DNA of 64,000 nucleotides from Streptomyces sp. WP-1 (GTDB taxonomy: Bacteria > Actinomycetota > Actinomycetes > Streptomycetales > Streptomycetaceae), in contig NZ_CP123923.1 of NCBI RefSeq assembly GCF_030450125.1, positions 2,232,001 through 2,296,000 on the forward strand, read 5' to 3'. Shown piece by piece: positions 29,010 through 37,413 of the stretch; the first letter of the stretch is position 1, and each line of letters begins with the position of its first letter. The notes under the pieces are model-generated. The model searched no databases and was not told the DNA's origin. It saw only the letters and a program-made list of their open reading frames with translations. The translations under genes and the position numbers were made by a program.

Positions 29010-29050
29010 GTTCTTTTGCTCGCAAGAACCTGTTGTGCTCTTTTTGCTCG
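29010..29050. promoter_or_regulatory. Candidate operator between the ABC operon and the response regulator gene
   Basis: GTTCTT (29010-29015) and AAGAAC (29024-29029) form an inverted repeat. TTTTGCTCGC occurs at 29013 and again at 29042 as a direct repeat. This unusually T-rich stretch lies midway in the 158-bp divergent spacer and is a good place for the encoded regulator to act on both sides (inference). Confidence 0.4.
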
Positions 29051-29112
29051 CGCTACAACTGCGGAGCCGCACGGGCGGGCCGGACGCCCGCCGGCCTTGA
29101 AGGAGAGGCCTG

Positions 29113-29805
29113 ATGATTGACGTCCTGGTGGTCGACGACGACTTCCGCGTCGCTGAGATAAACGCCAAATACGTGGGGAAGGTTCCGGGGTTCCGGGTGG
29201 CCGCCCGCGCGCACAGTGCCGCCCAGGCGCTGGCCGCCGTGGAACGCGGCGCCATCGATCTGGTGCTGCTCGACCACTATCTGCCGGACCGTACCGGCCT
29301 GGAACTCGTCCACCGCATGCGGGAGCAGGGCCATGGCGCGGACGTCATCATGATCACGGCGGCCGGCGATGTGGCCACCGTCCAGCAGGCGATGCGTCTG
29401 GGCGCCCTGCACTATCTGGTGAAGCCGTTCACCTTCGCCGCGCTGCGCACCCGCCTCGACTCCTATGCCGCGCTGCGGCGCACGGTCGACCGGGTCGGCG
29501 GCCGGGGTGTGGCGGGCCAGGAACAGGTGGACCGGATCTTCGGGGCGCTGCGCACCGCTCCCGCCCTCTCCGCGCCCGGCCTGCCGAGCGGCCACACCGC
29601 GCCGACGACGGACCTGATATGCGACGTCCTGTACGACGCCGACCATCCGCTCTCCGCCCACGAGGTCGCCGCCCGCACCGGCCTGAGCCGCTCCACGGCC
29701 CAGCGCTACCTCCGCCACCTGGAACAGGCCGGCCGCCTGCGGCTCTCCCTGAAGTACGGCGACACCGGCCGCCCCGAGCACCGGTACGCGTGGGTGGCGC
29801 CGTGA
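29113..29805 (+). CDS. CitB/DcuR-type response regulator
   Basis: 230 residues. The receiver domain has acidic pocket VVDDDFRVAEIN, phospho-acceptor Asp54 in LVLLDHYLPD and Lys in YLVKPFTF. A C-terminal helix-turn-helix follows (HPLSAHEVAARTGLSRSTAQRYLRHLE in segments). It is the expected partner of the CitA/DcuS-type kinase at 24416. Because the ABC importer between them is on the other strand and divergent from this gene, it probably controls that operon. The ribosome site GGAGAGG precedes the ATG. Confidence 0.92.
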   Translation: MIDVLVVDDDFRVAEINAKYVGKVPGFRVAARAHSAAQALAAVERGAIDLVLLDHYLPDRTGLELVHRMREQGHGADVIMITAAGDVATVQQAMRLGALHYLVKPFTFAALRTRLDSYAALRRTVDRVGGRGVAGQEQVDRIFGALRTAPALSAPGLPSGHTAPTTDLICDVLYDADHPLSAHEVAARTGLSRSTAQRYLRHLEQAGRLRLSLKYGDTGRPEHRYAWVAP

Positions 29806-29824
29806 CGGTGGCCGCCCCGGCCCG

Positions 29825-31432
29825 CTAGACGGCCCCGGCGCCGGTGAGGGAGCGCACCTCCGTCTCGGCGTACTTGGCCTCGTCGGGGATCTCGTCGGAG
29901 GTGACCGTGCCCAGCCAGCCGGCGAGGAAGCCGAGCGGGATGGAGACGATGCCCGGGTTCTGCAACGGGAAGTACTGGAAGTCGACGCCGGGGAACAGCG
30001 AGCCGCGGCAGCCGGACACCACCGGGGACAGCAGCACCAGCCCGAGCGCCGGGACCAGCCCGCCGTACACGGCCCACACCGCGCCGCGGGTGGTGAAGCC
30101 GCGCCAGAACAGCGAGTACATGAGCACCGGAAGGTTCGCCGACGCGGCGACCGCGAAGGCGAGTCCGACCAGGTAGGCGACGTTGAGGTCCCGGGCCAGC
30201 AGGCCGAGCGCGATCGCCACGACACCGATCCCGACGGCGGCAAACCGCGCCACGGCCACCTCGCGACGCACCCCGCCGCCCTTCTGCTCGCCGCGCGAAC
30301 GGCGGAGGGAGGCGTACAGGTCGTGGGCCACGGAGGCGGAGGAGGCGAGCGTGATGCCCGCGACCACCGCGAGGATCGTGGCGAAGGCGATGGCGGCGAC
30401 CACCGCGAACAGAACCGTTCCTCCAGTGGAACCCGCACCACCGCCCAGGTCGAGGGCGAGCAGCGGTATCGCGGTGTTCCCGGCCGCGTTCGAGGCGCGC
30501 AGGGCGCCCGGGCCCACGACCGCCGCCGCCCCGAAGCCGAGGACGATCGTCAGCAGATAGAACCCGCCGATCAGGCCGATCGACCACACCGCGGAACGCC
30601 GCGCGGCGCGTGCGGTCGGCACGGTGGAGAAGCGGGACAGGATGTGCGGCAGTCCGGCGGTGCCCAGCACCAGCGCGAGACCGAGGCTGATGAAGTCGAG
30701 GCGGGCGGTCCAACTCCCGCCGTACTTCAGGCCGGGCGCGAGGAAGGCGTCCCCGTGGCCGCTGCGCTGCGCGGCCGTGACCAGCAACTGATCGACATCG
30801 CCGTGGAACCGCAGCAGAAGGAGCACGGTCAGCGCGACCGTTCCGCCGAGCAGCAGCACCGCCTTCACGATCTGGATCCAGGTGGTGGCCCGCATCCCGC
30901 CCAGCGACACATAGATCACCATGAGGGCGCCGACCCCGATGACCGTCCACGCCTGGGCCGCCCCGCTCGTACGCCCCAGCAGCAGCGCCACCAGGCTGCC
31001 CGCGCCGACCATCTGCGCCACCAGGTACAGCACGGACACCACGACCGACGATGTGCCCGCCGCGATCCGCACCGGGCGCTCGCTCATCCGCGCGGCCACC
31101 ACATCGGCCAGGGTGAACCGCCCGCAGTTGCGCACCAGTTCGGCCACCAGGAACAGCACCATCAGCCATGCCACGAGAAAGCCCACCACATACAGCAGCC
31201 CGTCGTAGCCGTACAGCGCGATGAGCCCGGTGACGCCCAGGAAGGAGGCCGCCGAGATGTAGTCGCCCGTGATGGCAAAACCATTCTCCATCGGAGAGAA
31301 CAGCCGCCCGCCCGTGTAGAACTCCTCCGCCGAACCGTGCCGCCGCCAGCCCACCCACGTCGTGATCCCGAGGGTGACCGCCACGAACCCGCTGAACAGC
31401 AGCAGCGCCAGCGTCTGATGCTCGCCGCTCAC
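29825..31432 (-). CDS. Solute:Na+ symporter (acetate/ActP-like)
   Basis: 535 residues, SSS family, about 13 membrane helices. It begins GTG (read as Met) SGEHQTLALLLFSGFVAVTL and has the family stretches GGRLFSPMENGFAITGDY and SAASFLGVTGLIALYGYDGL. ActP-type members import acetate and other short monocarboxylates with sodium. Its GTG overlaps the stop of the DUF485 gene upstream (GTGA), the same pairing as yjcH-actP elsewhere, which strengthens the call. It may be under the NarL-type system immediately upstream. Confidence 0.9.
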   Translation of the reverse strand: MSGEHQTLALLLFSGFVAVTLGITTWVGWRRHGSAEEFYTGGRLFSPMENGFAITGDYISAASFLGVTGLIALYGYDGLLYVVGFLVAWLMVLFLVAELVRNCGRFTLADVVAARMSERPVRIAAGTSSVVVSVLYLVAQMVGAGSLVALLLGRTSGAAQAWTVIGVGALMVIYVSLGGMRATTWIQIVKAVLLLGGTVALTVLLLLRFHGDVDQLLVTAAQRSGHGDAFLAPGLKYGGSWTARLDFISLGLALVLGTAGLPHILSRFSTVPTARAARRSAVWSIGLIGGFYLLTIVLGFGAAAVVGPGALRASNAAGNTAIPLLALDLGGGAGSTGGTVLFAVVAAIAFATILAVVAGITLASSASVAHDLYASLRRSRGEQKGGGVRREVAVARFAAVGIGVVAIALGLLARDLNVAYLVGLAFAVAASANLPVLMYSLFWRGFTTRGAVWAVYGGLVPALGLVLLSPVVSGCRGSLFPGVDFQYFPLQNPGIVSIPLGFLAGWLGTVTSDEIPDEAKYAETEVRSLTGAGAV

Positions 31433-31974
31433 CGAGCACCTCCCCGCGTCTCCCGGGTCATCTCCTGGGTGTCCCAGCGCAGCTCCAGCGCCGCCCGGTC
31501 CCGCCGCAGCCGCGCGTGCCGGGCGTAGGCCCAGGTCAGCAGGAACGTGGTGAGGAACTGCCCCAGCCCCGCGAGCATCGCCACATTCACCGCGCCCACC
31601 ACGGGCCGCGCCATCAGCCCCGGAACGGTGGTCGCCGCGACCACGTACGCCACGTACCAGCTCAGGAAGACCGCGACCCCCGGCACCACGAACCGCCGGT
31701 ATCTGCCCCGCACTTCCTGGAAGGCGGCGCTGCGCTGCACCTCGATGTACACGTCGCGGGCACGCTCCGCCGCGTCCGGCTCGCCGCGCGCGGAGGGCAC
31801 GGTCGGCGCGGGTGACCCGGCGCCGTGCGGTTCGTCCCAGCCCTGGGCCGACGGGTCGCACCAAGGGTCCTCGTGCCGCACATCGCGGGTGGGTGCGCCG
31901 TGGTCCCTCCGGTTCCCGGCCGAACGCTCGGGACCGTCCCCTGCTCCGCGGGCACGATCATCGCTTGACTGCAT
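31429..31974 (-). CDS. DUF485 membrane protein with hydrophilic N-terminal extension
   Basis: 181 residues. The first 85 or so are hydrophilic and low-complexity. The C-terminal half is a DUF485 domain with two helices (VVPGVAVFLSWYVAYVVAAT and NVAMLAGLGQFLTTFLLTWA). DUF485 proteins accompany ActP-like symporters, and here the two genes overlap by 4 bp. Start at ATG 31974; a TTG at 31980 is possible. The extra N-terminal region is longer than in typical YjcH (about 100 residues). Confidence 0.85.
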   Translation of the reverse strand: MQSSDDRARGAGDGPERSAGNRRDHGAPTRDVRHEDPWCDPSAQGWDEPHGAGSPAPTVPSARGEPDAAERARDVYIEVQRSAAFQEVRGRYRRFVVPGVAVFLSWYVAYVVAATTVPGLMARPVVGAVNVAMLAGLGQFLTTFLLTWAYARHARLRRDRAALELRWDTQEMTRETRGGAR

Positions 31975-32044
31975 GCCCAAGGATGGGCAGACCCGGAAGT
32001 TCCGTGACTCTTCTTCCCCGGGCTCTTCACCCCATCAGGTGACC

Positions 32045-32743
32045 TCACCCCGCGGGCGGCCGCACCAGTCCCTTGGCGTAGGCGTAACGCACCGCCTGCG
32101 CCCGGTCCTTGAGGCCCGTCTTCGCGAACAGGTTGTTGATGTGCGTCTTCACGGTCGCGTTCGAGACATGCAGCCTGTGGGCGATCTCCTGGTTGCTGAG
32201 CCCCTCGGCGATCAGCACCAGCACCTCGGTCTCCCGCACGGTCAGCCCGTCCGGCGGAACGGGAGCCGTGGGCACCACCCCGGCCGACCGGGGCTCGGCC
32301 TGGGACAGCCGCTCCAGCAGCCGGCGCTGCACGCTCGGCGACAGCCCCGCCTCCCCCGACAGCACGCTCTCCACTGCCCGCACGATCTCCTCGCCGCCCG
32401 CGTCCTTGGTCAGATACCCCCGGGCACCGGCCCGCAGCGCGGGGAACAGCGACTCGTCGTCGGCGTACGTGGTGAGCACCACCACCTGGGTCCCGGGATA
32501 CTGCTCCCGGATCCGCCGGGTGGCCTCCACGCCGTCGCAGCGGGGCATCCTAAGGTCCATCAGGACGACGTCCGGGGACAGCTCCCCGACCAGCCGCACC
32601 GCTTCCTCACCGTCTCCCGCGGCGCCGATGACCTCGACACCCGGCAGCAGTCCGAGCAGCATCACGATGCCCTCCCGGACGACGGTCTGATCGTCGGCGA
32701 CCACCACCCGCGCCGGCTTCTTCTCCCCCTCCGGCTCGGTCAT
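32045..32743 (-). CDS. NarL/LuxR-type response regulator
   Basis: 232 residues. The receiver domain has VVADDQTVVREG, phospho-acceptor Asp63 in VVLMDLRMP and YLTKDAGGEE. The C-terminal LuxR helix-turn-helix reads LTVRETEVLVLIAEGLSNQEIAHRL in two pieces and VSNATVKTHINNLFAKTGL. Its ATG overlaps the stop of the kinase gene by 4 bp (ATGA). The membrane protein, kinase, regulator, DUF485 and symporter genes all lie on the same strand with at most 70 bp between them, so the symporter is a likely target. Confidence 0.94.
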   Translation of the reverse strand: MTEPEGEKKPARVVVADDQTVVREGIVMLLGLLPGVEVIGAAGDGEEAVRLVGELSPDVVLMDLRMPRCDGVEATRRIREQYPGTQVVVLTTYADDESLFPALRAGARGYLTKDAGGEEIVRAVESVLSGEAGLSPSVQRRLLERLSQAEPRSAGVVPTAPVPPDGLTVRETEVLVLIAEGLSNQEIAHRLHVSNATVKTHINNLFAKTGLKDRAQAVRYAYAKGLVRPPAG

Positions 32744-33891
32744 ACGGGCACCTTCAGTGTCACCGCGAATCCCTCCTCGTCCGGCCCCGCGTCCAGCGAG
32801 CCGCCCAGCAGTTCGGCGCGCTCGCGCATACCGAGCAGACCGTACCCGCCGCCGGAGGACGTGAGGTCGCCGGGCCGACCGCCCGAGTCCCGCACGTTCA
32901 GCGTCACTTGGTGGTCGCTGTAGTCCAGGCGCAGGTCCACCTTGGCGCCGTGGGCGTGCTTGCGGACGTTCGTCAGCGCCTCCTGGGCGACCCGGCGCAC
33001 GGCCTGGGACGCCTCGGCCGGCAGGGGCCTGGGCTCACCCGTGACGGTGACCGCCGCGCCCTCGGCCCCGCTGACGAGTTCGCCGAGGAAGTCCTCCAGC
33101 GGTGTCAGCTCGCCGCGCAGCGCGGACAGCGCCTGTCTGGTCTCGGCGAGACCGTCGCGGGCCATGCCGCGGGCGGCCACCACCCGCTCCAGGATCCGCT
33201 CGCGATCGGCGCCCCGTTCGATCAGCAGCCGGGCCGCCTCCAGGTGGACGAGCTGCGCGGAGAGGCTGTGGGCGAGCACATCGTGGATCTCGCGGGCGAT
33301 CCTGGCCCGCTCGGCGAGTGCCGCGGACTCGGCCTCGGCGGCTCGCGCGGCCCGCTCCTGGTCGAGCAGCCGCTGTGCGTTGCCACGGGCCTCCGCGTCC
33401 AGCCGCAGGACGTAGCCGGCGAGGGCCATGCCCGCGACCGAGGCGGCGGTGGTCAGCCAGACGTCGTTGTTGAAGGCGGAGTACGCGGCGAGGCCCGCCG
33501 AGGTCACCGGGGTCGCGGCCACGAGCGGGAGCCGCTCCAGGGCGGTGATCCCGCAGCCGCACCACAGGACGAGGGCCAGCGCCGTGAATCCCATGGCCTC
33601 GGCGGCGACCGCGATGCCCATGAGCGTCGCCAGCAGGAGCAGGGAGGGCAGCAGTCGGTGCTGATAGGTGGTGCGGAAGAAGGCCCAGCCGAGGAATCCG
33701 GCGGCGACGACGCCCGCGAGGGCGGCGGCCCCGGTCCAGGCGCCGACGTGCTTCTGGTTGTACGCGCCCCACAGCAGCAGGGCGATCACCAGAATCCTGA
33801 CGGCCCAGGCGAGCAGGCGGCGGGGGCGGGTGATTCCGGCGCGGCCGAGCGCCTCTTTCGAGGGCCACCGCGTCCAGGCGCTCTCGGTCAC
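32740..33891 (-). CDS. NarL-type (HisKA_3) membrane sensor histidine kinase
   Basis: 383 residues. Five or six N-terminal membrane helices (about 25-160) form the sensor and there is no large extracellular domain. The dimerisation/phosphoacceptor helix is ARIAREIHDVLAHSLSAQLV, followed by an HATPase_c domain (VAQEALTNVRKHA, GGYGLLGMRERAE). The GTG start overlaps the upstream membrane gene (GTGA). It phosphorylates the LuxR-type regulator encoded next. Confidence 0.93.
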   Translation of the reverse strand: MTESAWTRWPSKEALGRAGITRPRRLLAWAVRILVIALLLWGAYNQKHVGAWTGAAALAGVVAAGFLGWAFFRTTYQHRLLPSLLLLATLMGIAVAAEAMGFTALALVLWCGCGITALERLPLVAATPVTSAGLAAYSAFNNDVWLTTAASVAGMALAGYVLRLDAEARGNAQRLLDQERAARAAEAESAALAERARIAREIHDVLAHSLSAQLVHLEAARLLIERGADRERILERVVAARGMARDGLAETRQALSALRGELTPLEDFLGELVSGAEGAAVTVTGEPRPLPAEASQAVRRVAQEALTNVRKHAHGAKVDLRLDYSDHQVTLNVRDSGGRPGDLTSSGGGYGLLGMRERAELLGGSLDAGPDEEGFAVTLKVPV

Positions 33892-34439
33892 AGGCGCTCC
33901 TCTCCGGCGGGCCTGCCGTCACCGTACGCCGCGGCGGGGCGGCTCGTGGCGCCGAGAGGCTGGGTGGTCAGGGGCTTGCGGGCGCCGAGGTAGCCCGCCC
34001 GCCAGGTCAGGATTCCGGCGCGGACCAGCAGGGAGGCGGCGAAGCCGAGGAGCAGGGCGGAGCTGTGCTGGTGCAGGCCGAGGGCGGCGCCGATGGCGAA
34101 GACGCCCATGCGAAGGGCGATGCCGGCGACCCAGACGGCGGCGCTCGCCTTGGTGCCCTTGCTCCACACCGCGCCGTCCGGCTCGGTCCAGACGTGGGTG
34201 GTCCAGGCCCAGCCCGCGCCCATGGCCAGGCCGATGAGGAGTTCCACGGCGAGCAGTGCGGCGGACTCGACGTGGTGGTGGGCGTCGAGGATGCCGGGCT
34301 CGCGCAGCGCTATGACCCCGAGGATCAGGGGCAGCAGCCACCAGCGGCGGTCCGTGTCGATCGGGCGTGCGCGGAACTGTCGTACCAGCACGAGCGCGAC
34401 GACGGCCACGATCACCAGCGCGTTGGCGAGCCCCACCAT
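33888..34439 (-). CDS. Multi-pass membrane protein (DUF1453/CcdC-like)
   Basis: 183 residues with about five membrane helices starting MVGLANALVIVAVVALVLV. The conserved RQFRARPIDTDRRWWLLPLI stretch is characteristic of the DUF1453 family. Function unknown. It is the first gene of the two-component operon and overlaps the kinase gene by 4 bp. It may be an accessory sensor component (inference). The C-terminal 30 residues are hydrophilic. Confidence 0.82.
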   Translation of the reverse strand: MVGLANALVIVAVVALVLVRQFRARPIDTDRRWWLLPLILGVIALREPGILDAHHHVESAALLAVELLIGLAMGAGWAWTTHVWTEPDGAVWSKGTKASAAVWVAGIALRMGVFAIGAALGLHQHSSALLLGFAASLLVRAGILTWRAGYLGARKPLTTQPLGATSRPAAAYGDGRPAGEERL

Positions 34440-34879
34440 CAGATCCTCCGTGAGCGAGAAGTCGTTCGCCGGGAGCGAGCGCTGCCCGACGCTTCGAAGT
34501 TACGGAAATCCGCAGGCCGGGAGATCGGAGCCGGGGTGGATCACAGGTGGAGATCTTGGCGGACGTACCTCCACCCAGGGGTGGAGACGGGGTGGGGTGG
34601 GAGGGGGTGGGATCTCGGGGGGGGTGAGGTTGAGGCGAAGTGGGGTTGGGGTGAGGGCGGGCGCGGCGCAGGGCGGGATGGGGTGGGGGCGGCAGGCGCG
34701 TGTCCGATCGACCGCGCAGGGGTCAGGCCCCGGCGGGTCGGACCACGGGTGCCGGATCTGTCGGGACCGACTCGACCCGGCCCCGCCGGACCCGACCTGG
34801 CCCAGCCCGGCCCAGCCCGGTCGACTGCCCTGCTGCCCGGCTGGCTGGCTGGCTGGCTGGCTGAACAACGGCCGACTGG
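34440..34879. other. G-rich spacer with a GGCT microsatellite
   Basis: No gene is credible here. On the plus strand 34560-34720 is strongly G-skewed, with many GGGG and GGGTGGG runs that could form G-quadruplexes. CCCAGCCCGG is directly repeated at 34801, and 34839-34863 is six copies of GGCT plus one base. The spacer lies between a minus-strand operon start and a minus-strand TetR gene end. Confidence 0.6.
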
Positions 34880-35530
34880 TCAGCCGGCCGGAAAGTCATC
34901 CACGTCGGCGCCGGCCCCCGGCCCAAGGGACATCTCCGCTCGGGAGAGGCCGGCGATGATCAGGCCGAGGGCGAATTCGAATCGCTCGTCGAAGCTGTCG
35001 GGGCCGACGTGCGGCAGGACCTGGGCCAGGGCGGGGTAGCTGTCGGCCGGGGCCTGGTCCGGGTGGAGAGCCGGTGCGGCTTCCTGCGCGGCCTGCTGTT
35101 CCTGGGTGAGACCGAGGGTCAGGTAGAAGATCGACCAGTGGGTCCACGCGGCCGTGCGCGGTGAGTGGCCGGCCGCGAGCAGAGTGTCGATCACGGTGTC
35201 GGCGTAGCGCAGCGTGTGGGGCTCGGCCGCGAAGACGCCCGCGACCATCCTGGCGGCGTCGCGGTGGGACAGCAGTGCCGTGCGGCAGCGGCGGCTCAGT
35301 TCCCTGAGCCGCTCGGGGAACGCCTCGGGCAGTGGCTCGTCGAGACAGTGCGCGAGGAGTTCGTCGGAGGCGAGTTCGAGCAGGCGGCCCTTGCTGGAGG
35401 CGTGCCAGCGGACGGTGTTGTGCTGCACGCCGAGCCGGGCCGCGACGGCGCGCATGGTCACGCCGTCCAGTCCCTGCTCGTCGAGAACTGCCAGCGTGGC
35501 GGCGACGATCTCGCCCCGTGTCGTACCCAT
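34880..35530 (-). CDS. TetR-family transcriptional repressor
   Basis: 216 residues. The N-terminal helix-turn-helix is GLDGVTMRAVAARLGVQHNTVRWH, followed by a TetR C-terminal helical ligand domain. The Met at 35530 (MGTTRGEIVAATLAVL) is the natural start, and the open frame to 35587 lacks support. It is divergent from a FAD monooxygenase gene over two copies of a near-perfect palindrome. The standard reading is that it represses the monooxygenase, and itself, until an aromatic or drug ligand binds. Confidence 0.92.
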   Translation of the reverse strand: MGTTRGEIVAATLAVLDEQGLDGVTMRAVAARLGVQHNTVRWHASSKGRLLELASDELLAHCLDEPLPEAFPERLRELSRRCRTALLSHRDAARMVAGVFAAEPHTLRYADTVIDTLLAAGHSPRTAAWTHWSIFYLTLGLTQEQQAAQEAAPALHPDQAPADSYPALAQVLPHVGPDSFDERFEFALGLIIAGLSRAEMSLGPGAGADVDDFPAG

Positions 35531-35579
35531 CCGATGCGCCTCTCCGGTCGGCTCGCGCGCCCTGTCGCCCCAACCCCTG

Positions 35580-35628
35580 TTGTCCAATGGACAATTCTAG
35601 GGCATGCTCACTCTTATCCAATGGACAA
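35580..35628. promoter_or_regulatory. Two TetR operator copies between regulator and monooxygenase genes
   Basis: TTGTCCAATGGACAA (35580-35594) has 7-base arms around one base and is a perfect inverted repeat. TTATCCAATGGACAA (35614-35628) repeats it with one change. The centres are 34 bp apart. The second copy ends 15 bp before the monooxygenase start codon. Confidence 0.85.
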
Positions 35629-35643
35629 GAGCGAGAGGAAGTG

Positions 35644-37122
35644 ATGGTCATGCTCGACGTGCTCATCGCCGGAGGCGGTCCGGTGGGGCTCTGGCTGGCC
35701 GCGGAGCTGCGCCTGCACGGGGTGGAGGTGACCGTCGTGGAACGCCGGGCGGCGCCGGACGGACGGTCGCGCGCGGTCGGTATGCAGGCCGGCACGCTGG
35801 ACACCTTCGCCACCCGCGGGCTCGCGGAGCGGTTCATCGAACAGGGCACCCCGGTGCCGACCGGTCACTTCGGGGCGGCGACCACCAGGCTGGACTTCTC
35901 CACGATCGGAGCGGCGCATCCGTTCATGCTGGCGCTCGGCCAGTCCGTCACCGAACAGCTCCTGGAGGAGCACGCGGTCGCCGTGGGCGCACGGGTGCTG
36001 CGCGGGGAGGAGGTGGTCTCGCTCACCCAGGGGCCGGACGCGGTCGAGGTGGTGATACGGGCCGACGGCACCCACCGGACCGAGCGGGCCCGCTGGGTGG
36101 TGGGCTGCGACGGCACCCGCAGTGCGGTGCGCCAGGCGGCCGGCATCGACTTCCCCGGCCAGGACACCACGCTGACCGGGTGGCTCGCCGACGTCGAGCT
36201 GGACGAGCCGCCCACCGCGCCGCTCTCCGCCTCCGGACCGGCCGGTTCGTTCCTGGCGGCACCGATCGGCGACGGTGTCCACCGGCTGGCGGGCCTGTCG
36301 ACGGCCACCATGCACCGCGGCACCGGTGAACCGCTCACGCTGGAAGAGGTGCGCGAGCAGACCCGGGCGCTACTGGGACGGGATCTGGGCATCCGCAACC
36401 CCCGGTGGCTCTCGCGCTACGGCAACGCCACCCGCCAGGCCGCGCGGTACCGGGCCGGACGGGTGCTGGTGGCCGGGGACGCGGCGCACATGTTCTTCCC
36501 TGCCGGTGGGCAGGGCATGAACCTCGGTATCCAGGACGCCACCAACCTGGGCTGGAAGCTGGCCGCCACCCTCCAGGACCGGGCTCCCGAGGGACTGCTC
36601 AACAGCTACGACACGGAGCGTCGGCCGGCCGGGCGCGCCGTCATCGACAACACCCGCGCGCAACTCGCTCTGTTCGCGGCGGCGAGCCCGGAGCAGATCG
36701 CGCTGCGCGAGGTCTGGTCGGCCGCGCTGGCCGAGCCGCGGACAAACCGCCAGTGGGCCCGCCGGATCGCCGGTTTCGACGACCCGCTCCCCGTCGGCAT
36801 CGCGCCCGGCGCACACCCGCTGGTTGGTACGCGGCTGGCCGGCCTCACCCTGGACTCGGCCGAGGCACCCACCCCGCACCCGTTGATGCGCCGTGGCCGG
36901 CCTGTGCTGCTGGACCTCGACGGGTGGCGGACACCGTGTGCCGCGGGCGGTGTGGACCAGCGGACGGTCACCGTCGACACCGAAGCGTCGCATCAGGTCT
37001 GGCGGGACGTCACCGCCGTTCTGATCCGACCGGACGCCCGGATCGCCTGGGCCGGCGTCGACACCGAGCCTCGGCGCCGGGCCGCGGACTGCCTCACAGC
37101 CCTGCGCACCTTGTGCCGCTGA
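35644..37122 (+). CDS. FAD-dependent aromatic monooxygenase (PgaE/RdmE-like)
   Basis: 492 residues. The N-terminal nucleotide fold is DVLIAGGGPVGLWLAAEL, the DG motif is WVVGCDGTRSAVRQAAG, and the FAD-ribityl motif is GRVLVAGDAAHMFFPAGGQGM. A thioredoxin-like C-terminal domain resembles those of polyketide and phenolic hydroxylases and of rifampicin or tetracycline-inactivating enzymes. These use NADPH and O2 to hydroxylate aromatic substrates. The substrate here is unknown. GAGAGGA precedes the ATG. The divergent TetR gene and twin operators suggest induction by its substrate. Confidence 0.92.
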   Translation: MVMLDVLIAGGGPVGLWLAAELRLHGVEVTVVERRAAPDGRSRAVGMQAGTLDTFATRGLAERFIEQGTPVPTGHFGAATTRLDFSTIGAAHPFMLALGQSVTEQLLEEHAVAVGARVLRGEEVVSLTQGPDAVEVVIRADGTHRTERARWVVGCDGTRSAVRQAAGIDFPGQDTTLTGWLADVELDEPPTAPLSASGPAGSFLAAPIGDGVHRLAGLSTATMHRGTGEPLTLEEVREQTRALLGRDLGIRNPRWLSRYGNATRQAARYRAGRVLVAGDAAHMFFPAGGQGMNLGIQDATNLGWKLAATLQDRAPEGLLNSYDTERRPAGRAVIDNTRAQLALFAAASPEQIALREVWSAALAEPRTNRQWARRIAGFDDPLPVGIAPGAHPLVGTRLAGLTLDSAEAPTPHPLMRRGRPVLLDLDGWRTPCAAGGVDQRTVTVDTEASHQVWRDVTAVLIRPDARIAWAGVDTEPRRRAADCLTALRTLCR

Positions 37123-37413
37123 GTGTGCCCGGTGGGCTGATCCGTCGGCCGGTGCCGACCCATCAGCGCGGTGGGCCGGCGCTGGCCGGGGCACGAGCCA
37201 TCCGCGCCTGGCCGGGGGTACGGACCATCTGAACCTCACCGGCTCCCGCAACATGGCCGTACCCCGCAGGTCAGGCGGGCGCGGGGCACCAAATCCGCCC
37301 CCGCTCCCCCGCCCCGCGCGCACGGCCTCAGTCGAACCCGCTCCAACCGGAGCACTCGCCCCGGCCGAAGCACGCGTCCCGACCGGAACCCCGGCCCCAG
37401 CCCGCCGCAAGCG

